Positions 30,601-37,730 of a stretch of DNA of 47,647 nucleotides are shown here, one piece after another. A model generated the notes under the pieces. It was given only the letters and a program-made list of their open reading frames with translations. It was not told where the DNA came from and made no database searches. Position numbers and translations under genes: made by a program. This stretch comes from Cymbomonas tetramitiformis (Eukaryota > Chlorophyta > Pyramimonadophyceae > Pyramimonadales > Pyramimonadaceae), in NCBI GenBank assembly GCA_001247695.2, contig LGRX02024599.1:1-47647 (forward strand). Reading direction: 5' to 3'. The number at the start of each line of letters is the position of its first letter. Position 1 is the first letter of the stretch.

Positions 30601-32764
30601 CTTGAGACTGAATCATCCCTCCTCCGGCAAGGCATTCAGGTGCCAAGCCTACGAGCAGGACGACCCCTCTGCTCCCCGAGCCTCGCTGGGCCAGCTGACC
30701 CCCTCTGCGACTGCCCTGCCGGCGCACTGCTGCTGTGTCTCTGAAGCCGGCTCACCTCCGCCACTCGAGCCACCTCTTCACCACCAGGACCACCCTGCTG
30801 CCCCCTACACACCCTAGAGCCTGGCCTCAAGAGAGCTTGCCCACCCACGCCACGGCCAGAATCCCCAAGGGCTGTCCTAAGAGGCTGAGAATGATAAACT
30901 GGGCCGCTCTCATCCGAACCTGAGCCCCCGCCACCGACTTGCGCCTGAAGCCCCCTACCCCCAGACCAACTCCACGTGACTGAAGCCCTTGCACGGAGTG
31001 CCCTGTGAGGTAGCCGCAAACTTGAGCAATGCGCCCCACACTTGCCCTGCAACTGTCGTGCCGCACTGTTCCTACTTGGGTTCCAATCCCCATAGTTGCC
31101 CGTGTGTCCCAAGCCCTCCCTGTGTGTGTGTTATCGGGTTTGGATTGTTTATTGGTGACAGTACTCCTGGAAACAGTACGCACTGAAAAAGCTGCCGTCG
31201 TACCCTGCTCGGAGGATCAAAGCATTTTACACACTGTTAGTGGATGGCCGACGTTCACCAACCACCACCGCTGGAAGTACTAGCCACGGGCTAAGTTTGC
31301 CCGTGGGGTTCCAGCTCGCCCAAACTCCCTTATACATCCGAGAGTCTGGGAGGTGCCCCTGCCAGGCCCGCAGGAGACGCCTGGGGCGCATGAGAGGGGC
31401 ATCCCCAACCCCGCCAACTCCCGCCATGCCCCCCCCTAGATGAGTCACTGCCATGTCCGCCGGGTGGTGCACGCCACCACCCCTCAACGCCTGAACATGC
31501 CCAGAAGCCAGGCCATCGCCAAGCCACCCCTCTGCCCTTTCTTCCATCCCCGCATGCATCCAGGTTGCCGGCCCAGTCCGGCTCTGCACCGCCATCCCCT
31601 CCAGTACTTCTGACACATGGCCGCCCCGATCGGCTCCTTGCTCTTGCGTGATAAACTCCCGCTTCAAGCTCGGCGACAACAGGTCATCCGTCTCCATCAG
31701 GATGTCGTCCGCGCTGAGGATGCGGGACGACGCCCCCTGGCAGGCCGCACTTGCACTCCCCGAATCCCCATCGCCTTGGGACCCCCTTGTACCTGTGCCC
31801 TGGGTCGTCACGGCCCCCGAGGCCACCCCCTCCGGCACCTCTTGCCCACCGCCTTCCTCCTCACCCATGCTCTGGCGCCTAGCGGGTCGCTCGCCCCTCA
31901 AGATGTCTTGGATGCTGTCTAAGCCATTCCGGTGGGCACTGCCTCTTGGAGGGCTCGGTGGATTCGTCTGCCTTTGCTGCAAGGAGAGGCAGAGGGTGGT
32001 GAAGTCCACGTTCTGTGTTTTCCCTTGATTTGTGCGGGGAGCACTTAGGTGCCCGAATGTTTTCTTGTTTTTTGACATGGGGTGTCCATGCTGTGTGGTG
32101 TGACTGCATTCATGGCATAACTATGGACCAGCAGGTCCCATCCATCCACCGTGAGCCACGGGGGGCATGCCAGCAGGGTCCGCTTACTCCGTAACCCAGA
32201 GACCAACAATTGTTGGGCAATGATCGGTCACATCGTATCATCTTTCTATGCTGCTTTGCATCTGGGTTGGGAATATGTATGAGTTAGTGGTATCTTGGCA
32301 CGGCCCCGCCCTGCTCCTTAATTGCTTCTCACATCCACTGGGATGATGGTGGGCTGGCTTTTGTCGGCTGATCTCATGCCATTTAGTGTGTGCGTGTGTA
32401 CGTGAATGCGTGGTATTGTGGTACGACCCCACCCTGTTTTTGCATGCGTCTCTATGTAGTTGAATGTTGGTGGGCTGGGTTTCTCTATGGTGAGGGATAT
32501 AGGGCTGTGGCTATATGTGTTGCTTTGATCAATGTTTTCCGTCTAATTGTGCTTTGTGATCGACGTGCATTATGTGCAGGGGCTGAGATTGGGCTAGAAG
32601 GAGCCAAGGCGTTGATAACGGCTCTCACTCCGAACGACGAGGGGTTTTTCAACAAGTCCCTGCGTACCCTTGACTTGGGAGGTGAGCAGCTCCCATACCA
32701 TTCTGTTTTGGGCAGCACCACAGATAATAGAGAGCTGCACGAGCTCTCCAGGCGATGTGGCTAG
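11110..32764 (+). CDS. ADP-ribosyltransferase-linker-LRR protein gene, ~31 exons over 21.6 kb
   Basis: Exons: 11110-11410 (ATG at 11131), 11565-11707, 12154-12384, 13312-13608, 14046-14083, 14477-14664, 19974-21014, then 24 LRR exons from 23428 to 32681. All introns are GT-AG and every junction keeps phase. The order is an N-terminal region, an ART fold with R-S-E features, a helical linker with ankyrin-like segments, and a long ribonuclease-inhibitor-like LRR array. ART domains transfer ADP-ribose from NAD to a target; LRR arrays bind ligands. A sensor/effector protein is therefore a reasonable inference, with no proof of function. No signal peptide or membrane helix is evident, so a cytoplasmic protein is likely. 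The 5' end is uncertain: TTGTTTTCTTGTGCAG before 11110 looks like a splice acceptor, so an earlier exon may exist upstream of the foldback elements. The 3' end is also uncertain: exon 31 either splices at 32682 or reads through to the stop at 32762-32764. Confidence 0.78.
12385..13311. other. Intron 3 of the ART-LRR gene (927 bp)
   Basis: This stretch starts gtgacg and ends gccag. Short open frames inside show no recognisable motif, and the flanking exons join in phase 0 without them. I see nothing else here. Confidence 0.6.
13312..14664 (+). CDS. ART-LRR gene, exons 4-6: ADP-ribosyltransferase catalytic domain
   Basis: Exon 4 (13312-13608) gives the NAD-binding arginine strand (EEVIALRLYTGPMFAKYN) followed by NSGILKLSKIQKAVKVFRG. 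Exon 5 is a 38-base microexon (14046-14083) coding GGVEMAFMSTTT, the serine (STT) motif. Exon 6 (14477-14664) supplies EVALQYA and the glutamate region, YPHEKEIVFAPLTG, with the E-x-E pair of R-S-E (ARTC-like) enzymes. The three parts come together only through splicing (phase 0, then phase 2), which strongly supports the exon model. The Glu two residues before the catalytic Glu is usually linked to arginine-directed transfer (family knowledge); the actual target is unknown. No catalytic motif is missing. Confidence 0.85.
14694..15156. mobile_element. MITE in intron 6 of the ART-LRR gene (463 bp, 6-bp target duplication)
   Basis: The ends are inverted repeats starting GGCCTTTGCAGGTAC, with one mismatch over about 27 bases. 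CTCCTG is duplicated on both sides (14688-14693, 15157-15162). At the centre is a perfect 27-bp-arm palindrome around 14908-14966 (ATCGATCGCAAAACGG and its complement). One arm carries AACCCAAACCCAAACCCTAA. There is no coding capacity. Confidence 0.8.
15594..15626. repeat. (TA)n(TG)n microsatellite
   Basis: About seven TA units are followed by about ten TG units, directly before an R1 repeat copy. The same TA-then-TG order occurs next to the R1 copy at 35061-35095. Confidence 0.85.
15637..15826. repeat. R1 dispersed repeat, short copy
   Basis: About 190 bp from the palindrome CAACAATTGTTG (15638-15649) to GATCTCATGCCGTTCAGTGTG. It is nearly identical to 16210-16398, 32204-32390 and 35181-35368. 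Together with the copy at 16210-16398 it forms an LTR-like pair around a 384-bp interior. Confidence 0.8.
15938..16398 (-). repeat. R1 dispersed repeat, long copy with ORF start
   Basis: This matches 31934-32390 over about 460 bp. On the minus strand it includes the start of an open frame (MSKNKK..., then KRQCPPEW) that is also found in the copy at 31227-32078, but here it is cut off after about 60 codons. Orientation is judged from that frame. Confidence 0.75.
16895..17725. mobile_element. R2 element, copy 1: TA-flanked inverted-repeat element (831 bp)
   Basis: The terminal inverted repeats ACCCCTATGGAGCGG / CCGCTCCATAGGGGT are perfect over 15 bp. They are flanked by TA on both sides (16893-16894, 17726-17727), the pattern of Tc1/mariner-type elements. 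No transposase frame is present. A diverged copy lies at 35506-36351 and shares blocks such as CTTAAGTATGGAAAACATT and CTTGTATATCA.CGATATATCG. Confidence 0.78.
19974..21014 (+). CDS. ART-LRR gene, exon 7: helical linker with ankyrin-like segments and LRR cap
   Basis: The exon codes for about 347 residues. It begins RVIVVELRLSCNLSSQTIEQ, which completes the ART domain, followed by a charged helical stretch (ADELQDVQHQVAKRQ). Two segments look ankyrin-like (around NADGNTLLAFAVAQLG and DDKPAYLLAAELGLSAVV), though they are too degenerate to be sure. The end, FFICGLIAGRSSCTALDLSG, is a typical entry into an LRR array. The donor is in phase 1, the phase used by every later exon. Confidence 0.8.
21015..23427. 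other. Intron 7 of the ART-LRR gene (2,413 bp)
   Basis: This intron holds a decayed minus-strand retrotransposon fragment (21425-22292). At 22620-22830 it has AT-rich sequence with several ATCGAT/GATTAAT motifs that recall the subterminal repeats of the hAT element. At 23071-23140 it has a short block (CTCTAATCGATCTACCGGCAC) repeated at 33725-33795. No gene is supported elsewhere in it. Confidence 0.6.
21425..22292 (-). pseudogene. Decayed 3' end of a non-LTR retrotransposon, copy 1
   Basis: Minus-strand frames broken by several shifts encode QAKKFLEEC, followed by GDRRSWTRFIEHRLPGCTAE. The same segment appears at 29865-30250 in similarly broken form. The second copy adds a PD-(D/E)xK-like endonuclease motif just upstream (see that entry), which supports a non-LTR retrotransposon C-terminus. 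No reverse transcriptase motif is visible here. Confidence 0.45.
23428..29510 (+). CDS. ART-LRR gene, exons 8-30: LRR exon array
   Basis: Exons: 23428-23676, 23753-23869, 24165-24413, 24557-24613, 24709-24810, 24903-25004, 25098-25199, 25294-25395, 25491-25739, 25883-25939, 26033-26134, 26229-26477, 26621-26677, 26771-26872, 26967-27215, 27359-27415, 27508-27609, 27896-27997, 28089-28190, 28285-28584, 28869-28970, 29065-29316, 29409-29510. All are phase 1 at both borders. Three classes recur: 102 nt (one LRR, NxIGPEGAKALAVALTPNA then LNTLNL), 249-252 nt (adding ELPIGALRRNELTEL) and 57 nt (half an LRR). Exon 28285-28584 carries a different pair of repeats (LDVEALDLSYNGLKPEDALL) of the type often seen at the end of such arrays. 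Each 34-residue unit fits the ribonuclease-inhibitor class. Inclusion of the 57-nt exons is the least certain point. Confidence 0.8.
24014..24070 (+). pseudogene. 57-nt LRR exon variant with in-frame TAG (first)
   Basis: It has the same length, acceptor (TTTAG|GG) and donor (GCA|GTAAGCC) as the 57-nt exons at 24557, 25883, 26621 and 27359. In phase 1 its fourth codon is TAG (24022-24024), where those have GAG. If spliced in, it would truncate the protein, so it is either a dead exon or a poison exon. Confidence 0.6.
25491..26966 (+). repeat. Two tandem 738-bp exon-intron cassettes in the LRR array
   Basis: Bases 25491-26228 and 26229-26966 match almost base for base across exons and introns alike, and a further partial unit starts at 26967. 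Each unit holds one 249-nt, one 57-nt and one 102-nt exon. The near identity of the introns points to very recent duplication or gene conversion. Confidence 0.85.
27747..27803 (+). pseudogene. 57-nt LRR exon variant with in-frame TAG (second)
   Basis: Acceptor AATTAG|GG, donor GGG|GTAACTT. In phase 1 the fourth codon is TAG (27755-27757). The rest still encodes the LRR half (FNGSLNTLDLW). Confidence 0.55.
28718..28774 (+). pseudogene. 57-nt LRR exon variant with in-frame TAG (third)
   Basis: Acceptor ATTTAG|GG, donor GCA|GTAAGCC. The fourth codon is TAG (28726-28728). The remainder codes FNGSLNTLNLC. Confidence 0.55.
29694..29715. repeat. (GGT)n microsatellite
   Basis: Seven or so GGT units in a row beside the retrotransposon fragment. 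Confidence 0.85.
29865..30447 (-). pseudogene. Decayed 3' end of a non-LTR retrotransposon, copy 2, with PD-(D/E)xK-like motif
   Basis: The minus-strand frame 30447-30082 encodes DPASVKKTHVYHRSYSPRW, then RPDITVLNYDG, then RHLIIDIP. This resembles the restriction-endonuclease-like domain found at the C-terminus of some non-LTR retrotransposons. Downstream, after a frame change, it continues with QAKKFLEEC and GTEDHGRA, homologous to 21425-21700. There are several frame changes and no intact frame. It is therefore a dead copy, sharing family and orientation with copy 1. Confidence 0.5.
31227..32078 (-). CDS. Hypothetical 283-aa ORF of the R1 repeat family (ORF1-like)
   Basis: The frame starts MSKNKK at 32078, inside an R1 copy, and runs 283 codons to 31227. 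Its first ~60 codons are shared with the frame truncated at 15938-16398, which shows that the frame travels with R1. Composition is rich in Gly, Ser, Arg and Pro, with no domain I recognise. It could be a structural ORF1 of a retroelement whose 3' part is the endonuclease fragment at 29865-30447 on the same strand. That link is an inference. Confidence 0.35.
   Translation of the reverse strand: MSKNKKTFGHLSAPRTNQGKTQNVDFTTLCLSLQQRQTNPPSPPRGSAHRNGLDSIQDILRGERPARRQSMGEEEGGGQEVPEGVASGAVTTQGTGTRGSQGDGDSGSASAACQGASSRILSADDILMETDDLLSPSLKREFITQEQGADRGGHVSEVLEGMAVQSRTGPATWMHAGMEERAEGWLGDGLASGHVQALRGGGVHHPADMAVTHLGGGMAGVGGVGDAPLMRPRRLLRAWQGHLPDSRMYKGVWASWNPTGKLSPWLVLPAVVVGERRPSTNSV
31934..32390 (-). 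repeat. R1 dispersed repeat, long copy 2
   Basis: This matches 15938-16398 over its whole length, including GCACTGCCTCTTGGAG, the segment before CAACAATTGTTG (32204-32215), and the GATCTCATGCC end. It is followed by a TG-rich tract. Confidence 0.78.
32580..32681 (+). CDS. ART-LRR gene, exon 31: distal LRR exon
   Basis: It is again 102 nt and phase 1 on both sides (acceptor TGTGCAG, donor G|GTGAGC). It encodes AEIGLEGAKALITALTPND followed by SLRTLDLGG. It is more diverged than the central cassettes and stands 3 kb away. If the donor is not used, the frame continues 27 codons to a TAG at 32762-32764, a possible end of the protein. Confidence 0.72.
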
Positions 32765-33007
32765 CCCCCCTGCTTAAGTTATGCTGACATTCACAACCAC
32801 AGATCCACCACGCTATCCGTAAATAACACTCACAAAAACCCCTACGCCTGGTCCTGCCAAGGATCGAAGGGTGATGGTACTCCACCTTTAGCAAGATATG
32901 GTGGCTTGGCAATGCCCAATTTGCGTTCGAATGCTCTTTCCACATAGAATCTCAGAGGGCGTCTTGCCTTTTCTCCCACACCCTAAACCGTCACTAGTCT
33001 GAAATCT
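32765..33007. other. Intergenic or intronic sequence, no feature seen
   Basis: Mixed-composition sequence between the last recognisable LRR exon and the minisatellite. I see nothing in it. Confidence 0.4.
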
Positions 33008-33462
33008 GATGTTTCTTCCCACATCTTCTCGAGTTCCATATTTCTCCACATCTTCTCGGGTGTCATATTTCTCCACATCTTCTCCAGTGGCATATGACAA
33101 AACTGGACAATCGTCGCACTCTTCTCTAGAACTATGACGTTCTACGGCAGATTGATTCCATATTTTACATTTAGTTTTCGTATAAGTTTGTGGGGAGTCA
33201 GTTGACCAGTCATGTCACAGTAAATCGAAATCTAAATGTAAAATATGGAATCAATCTGCCGTGGAAGGTCATAGGTCTAGAGAAGAGTGCGATGTTTTCT
33301 GAGTTTTGTCATATTTCTCCACATCTTCTCGAGTGTCATATTTCTCCACATCTTCTCGACTTCCATGTTTCTCCACATCTTCTCGACTTCCATGTTTCTC
33401 CACATCTTCTCGAGTGTCATATTTCTCCACATCTTCTCGAATGTCATATTTCTCCACATGAA
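33008..33462. repeat. 27-bp minisatellite interrupted by a hairpin element
   Basis: About three units lie at 33008-33092 and six at 33311-33462 (ATATTTCTCCACATCTTCTC, then GAGTGTC or GACTTCC). The period is exactly 27 bp, so the frames on both strands stay open, but no gene context supports coding. Confidence 0.85.
33096..33310. mobile_element. Hairpin MITE inserted in the minisatellite
   Basis: Arms 33096-33177 and 33230-33310 are imperfect reverse complements starting GACAAAAC, with a ~50-bp loop. ATAT flanks both sides (33092-33095, 33311-33314). Removing the element and one ATAT gives a continuous 27-bp repeat array. Confidence 0.7.
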
Positions 33463-34018
33463 GTGGAGTAATTGTGCGACCTCCCTCAACACTTCTTTGG
33501 TCATCAGCAATTTTTCTGACTTCGACAAGCTTTTTCAAACATCACGTTGTAGCGGAAAATGTGGGAGACTTGTGCAGTGCGCCGTATTAAGAAATCCCAC
33601 AACGGAAATTTCTTGTGCCTTCGCAAAAGAACAGCGTTGTGGATTCATGGGCGGAACTCCAAAAAAATACTGTTTACTGAAAAGCCTTCAGATCTACTAA
33701 CTCACCGATGCTTTTGATCTGGTAGCACAGAAAAACTCTAATCGATCTACCGGCACAGAAACCTCTAAAATTCTGCAGTTTCCAATTTAACCATAATGTA
33801 CGCAATGCCGTCCGGAACCGTAAATCATCTGAGGAATGCTAGAGTCCGACTCCAGCAAAGTCAGGAAAATCCAGGCTTCGACCTTATCCGTCTCCGATGG
33901 AGCCATGAAACAACAGGCTTCGAAAAGTCACGGCCGAATCTGTTGCGCAGAATCCGTTGTGCATTGGGTCTAGGCTCGGCCACCGAGTTTTGTGGCAGTC
34001 TTTAGTGCTTCCTGCCAG
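33463..34018. other. No supported gene
   Basis: It contains a short block at 33725-33795 shared with 23071-23140 (CTCTAATCGATCTACCGGCAC), probably a relic of a dispersed element. Otherwise I see nothing. Confidence 0.4.
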
Positions 34019-34774
34019 AGGACACACTGTTCTCCCATCTCACTACTGACATGATGTCGGGGAACATAGTCACCGCCGATATTGTGCGGTTGTACAACTG
34101 CCTTCACTTGCCCTGCAACTCCCCATTGGAAGCTCTGTTGGCCATATTCCAAATTACATGCAAGCCGAGCCCAGAATTTACATAATAGTACACTGTGCTT
34201 GCTTTGTAATTGTGCCACTTGCCGAGCCATCATGTATAGTTGCGAATCGATGATTTGGCAACAGCCATTCAGAAGATTGAGGGATGCGGACACCGTGCAA
34301 ATAACGCACAGCTCGCGCGTGCATTAGGATTCGATCACTTGAAGCCGGGTGTGGGCGCAACAACGTGTAGGACCCTCTGGGGCAGCCTTGCATATGGCGC
34401 AGCGCGGGTAGAGAGGTGGAAACTGCGCAGCAAACATTAGCTACGATAACAGCAAAAGTGCTCTGCATCGCCCAAATGTCAGCAACCATGAAATTATTAA
34501 TGATGGACTGTGGGGGTCGTTTGTCCTCGCTGACAGAAGTGGGTTGGGACGTGGAAGAACTTACGGGGCTGAATCTGATGAAAGGTGTCGACGTGTTAGT
34601 CAAGAAAAAAACAATGCCACTAGGTGGCTTTGGTGTTGGAGGGATGTTTGCCGGTGGTTCAGCTACACCTGCCTTTGGTGCACCGTCAGCGGCTCCAGCT
34701 CTGGCCTTTGGACGCGCATCGCCAGCTCGGACAGTGAAAAAAAGCAAACGTGTTTTACCGAGAAGTAGGCGATA
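34019..34774 (+). CDS. Possible fragment of an unrecognised gene with FG-rich tail
   Basis: Three plus-strand stretches read like protein. One near 34019-34160 has SHLTTDMMSGNIVTADIVRL. One at 34235-34440 has DDLATAIQKIEGCG then LARALGFDHLKPGV. One at 34416-34774 ends with GGFGVGGMFAGG, FGAPSAAPALAFG and a basic KSKRVLPRSRR terminus before the stop. FG motifs of this kind occur in nucleoporin tails. I cannot place splice sites that join the three in frame, so this may be a degraded gene or chance. Treat it as tentative. Confidence 0.25.
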
Positions 34775-35061
34775 ACGAGGCTCCTAGATCCCATAGAAGC
34801 CACTTTCCGAAAGAAAGAGAACTGCAAAGTTTGCGGGGGCCGAGGGGCTGGGAAAGCGGATAGTAGAGTACGTCGCTGAAGGCATGAAACAAAAAGGAAG
34901 TTGGCACTTAGTAGTGCCAGTGGACATAACCATGCCCATCAACCAACCAAACATACATGCACGGCGTACCAAAGTATGCCAACAAAAAGGGGAAGATGCT
35001 CTAGCTAGCTAGGGAACATTTTTGTGATCATATTTGATATATACAATATTCATTGTTCTTC

Positions 35062-35094
<33 letters not shown>

Positions 35095-35109
35095 CGTATC
35101 CTTGCAACA
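34775..35109. other. No supported gene; (TA)n(TG)n tract at its end
   Basis: Non-coding sequence ending in a TA-then-TG microsatellite at about 35061-35095, the same junction as before the R1 copy at 15637. Confidence 0.5.
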
Positions 35110-35368
35110 GGTCCCATCCATCGACCGGGAGCCACTGGGGGGCATGCCAGCAGGGTCCGCTTACTCCGTTACCCAGAGACCAACAATTGTTGGGCGATGA
35201 TCGGTCACATCGTTTCATCTTTCCATGCTGCTTTGCATCAGGGTTGGGAACATGTATGAGTTTGTGGTATCTTGTCACGGCCCCGCCCTGCTCCTGATTT
35301 GCTTCTCACATCCACTGGGATGATGGTGGGCTGGCTTTTGTTGGCCGATCTCATGCCGTTCAGTGTGT
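35110..35368 (-). repeat. R1 dispersed repeat, copy 4
   Basis: About 259 bp matching 16139-16398 and 32133-32390. It includes CAACAATTGTTG at 35181-35192 and ends CCGTTCAGTGTG. The strand is assigned by analogy with the copies that carry the ORF start. Confidence 0.78.
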
Positions 35369-35374
35369 GTGTTT

Positions 35375-35430
35375 GCATGTATATGTATATGTATATGTGT
35401 ATGTATATGTAAAGTATATGTATATGTATG

Positions 35431-35461
<31 letters not shown>

Positions 35462-35481
35462 AAGTATATATATATATATCA
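35375..35481. repeat. (TATATG)n microsatellite
   Basis: Imperfect TATATG hexamers run to a TATATA tract between the R1 copy and the second R2 element. Confidence 0.85.
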
Positions 35482-35505
35482 CGCAACACACACATTCCGG
35501 TTTTA

Positions 35506-36351
35506 ACCCCTCCTCCGCTGTGCGTTAGGATATCCTAACAAGCGACTTGCTTTTAAAGTCGCAAATCGGCCACTTACGGCGACGAAGCTTGTCGGAATCG
35601 CCCATCCAAGCTTTACAAGGCTGTGTGCATATGCATCCCCAAGGCTCGATAACCTACTCTGCATATATATATATCAAAGCTATATATCTCACTTACGTGC
35701 ATTTATAACATACGGAAAATCCTGAGAGTTGTCATTTTCATTTCGTGGCTTTTGAATAAGAATAGTCCTAAAGTGCGTAAAATCGTGGAACACATGTAAA
35801 CACATGTAGACCATCGGCATGTATGCATTTGTTTAGTGTTTGCTGTCGTATTTGATTGGTGTGCAACTCGCGTAGGCCACATATACTCTTCTAATACTCA
35901 TTTTCTCCAGGAAAACACCCAAAATGGTCTTAAGTATGGAAAACATTGAAAAACTGATATTTTTTTCTGTTTTTTGGTGTTTTTTTCACCATATTTCGCC
36001 CTGATATCGATATATTGATGCTTTTAACCCCCCAACTAGTTATACATTTCAAAACAACACTATGGGCGATTGTTTTATGATAGTGGGGTGACCTAGTACT
36101 CGAGTAAGCGATTGTGCGGACTCACTTGCAGAATTTTCGATTCCTGAAAAGCGTGTTTTGTTGCTTGTATATCAGCGATATATCGGCGCATATATCATAT
36201 ATGCATGCATGCAAAAGCTCAAAATGACGTTTTACGAGGTGTTAAACATATGTGGAATCGCGTACACTTGCCGAGATATCGTAGACTATAAACGTGTCGC
36301 ATTTGTAAAACGACTATTTTTTGCGAGTAATTCCAGCAGCGGGTTAGGGGT
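35506..36351. mobile_element. R2 element, copy 2: TA-flanked inverted-repeat element (846 bp)
   Basis: It begins ACCCCTCCTCCGCTG and ends CAGCGGGTTAGGGGT, with TA on each side (35504-35505, 36352-36353). The interior is diverged from copy 1 but collinear with it. There is no transposase. It stands directly before the gag pseudogene. Confidence 0.7.
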
Positions 36352-36387
36352 TAAAGGTTTTGTTGGTGTTGGTGTTTTGTTTTATAG

Positions 36388-37730
36388 ATGGTTGTTCCAG
36401 CAATAAGTGCAGATCTAGCAAATTGGTTTTTCGGCATCATGGGTACTTATGATGCTTACAGCAGATTCAAAATCCCACGATGGTTGACTGGTTACTCTGA
36501 TACACAGACCCGATATGATAATATAGGGTACTTTGACAACATCAGTCGTATGAAATCAGATATGAGCAGATGCAGGGATCCTGAAACAGAACCTGGGGAT
36601 CCAGAAGAGGAATACACAGAGGATTTCGCACCTCCCATTTTTACAGATCCAGATGATGGTCATGTACTCCCACCATCGGTTCCGGCAGTACCTATACCTA
36701 AGGTGAAAATGAATACACCAAAGGAATATAAGGCCGGACAGGATGCAGAAGTCCGGATGGAAACAGTGGATAGGTATTTTCAGTTTACCTACCCAGGAGC
36801 AGCAGATAAGGACCTGATTACAGTTTTCCTTACATTTCTTCAGAACAATGACCGACACTTCTTTCATGTTGTGGCAAAATCACCAACAGCCACATTTGCA
36901 GAAATCAGGACCACGTTCCTCAGACAGTTTGGAAACCCACATAAGCAGTCAGTAGCCAAAAAACATTTGATGGCACTGCAGCAGGGTATCTAATCAGACA
37001 TTCTCAGATTATCTTCGGACATTTGCATCACTCGCTTCATTGGCAACAGTAAATTTGGAGGATGTCCTGATAAAGGATCGATTTGTCAGCAACATGGAAT
37101 CAGATCTCAGAAACAGTTCCACCTCAGATTCCTCACAGAAACTGAAAGGAATAACCTGTCGTGGGCACAACGAAACCACACAGGTACTGCTCGACTTGAA
37201 CTTTGTAGTTCATTCGAAGCAGGCAGAGACCCTACACTATAGGGGTCAAAAGGAGCGGTCAGGTGGTCCAGCCAAGAAGGATAAGGATTCCAAAGGCCGT
37301 GGCAACAAGCCATATGACCGCGGCAATCAGAATCAGTCCAATCAGAATTCCCAGAAGAATAAAGGGAAAGGGAAAGGCAAAGGCAAGGGAAAAGGAAACG
37401 GAAACGGATCAACATCATCTTCTTCTTCTTCCCAATCTTGTCTCTTGTGACCGTTGTGGTCGTACAGGCCACACCAAAAAGGATTGCTATTCCACAAAGA
37501 CAGCAAATGGAAAAGCCATAAAAGGCAATCCTCCAGCTCAGAATCCTCATTGGAATCAGAAAGGAGGACAGCAGCAACAGAATAATCAGGGTGGCAAAAG
37601 TGAGTCTAACAAGCTCCTAAAAACAGTCAACACCCTGGTGAAGGAGCTTCAGAATCAGCAGAGCATTAATGCAGCAGTTGCACAATCAGCTCCAGCTCCA
37701 ACCCCTACGTTTCTAGACGGGTTCAATACA
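36388..37730 (+). pseudogene. Ty3/gypsy-type retrotransposon gag, frameshifted
   Basis: The first frame (36388-36993) ends with a capsid-like Retrotrans_gag segment (TFAEIRTTFLRQFGNPHKQS then LMALQQG). A one-base frame change near 36985 continues as SDYLRTFASLASLATVNL. Another near 37110 and another near 37430 lead to a CCHC zinc knuckle, CDRCGRTGHTKKDC (C-x2-C-x4-H-x4-C), preceded by a Lys/Gly/Asn-rich basic linker. Protease, reverse transcriptase and LTRs were not found: the 3' side is replaced by the CACTA region at about 37720. Three frameshifts make it a dead fragment. Confidence 0.8.

Larger units (their letters stand above)
29511..32579. other. Last large intron of the ART-LRR gene (3,069 bp)
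   Basis: The intron starts gtaagcc after exon 30 and ends tgtgcag before exon 31. It contains a (GGT)n tract (29694-29715), a second retrotransposon fragment (29865-30470), GC-rich sequence of unclear nature (30480-31200), an ORF1-like frame (31227-32078, minus) and an R1 copy (31934-32390). Confidence 0.6.

Noticed and set aside
30636..31112. 158-codon minus-strand frame, Gly/Arg/Ser-rich
   Set aside because: Low-complexity composition in GC-rich sequence, with no recognisable domain.
33008..33462. 27-bp repeats as a CRISPR array
   Set aside because: Units are directly adjacent with no spacers. It is a minisatellite.
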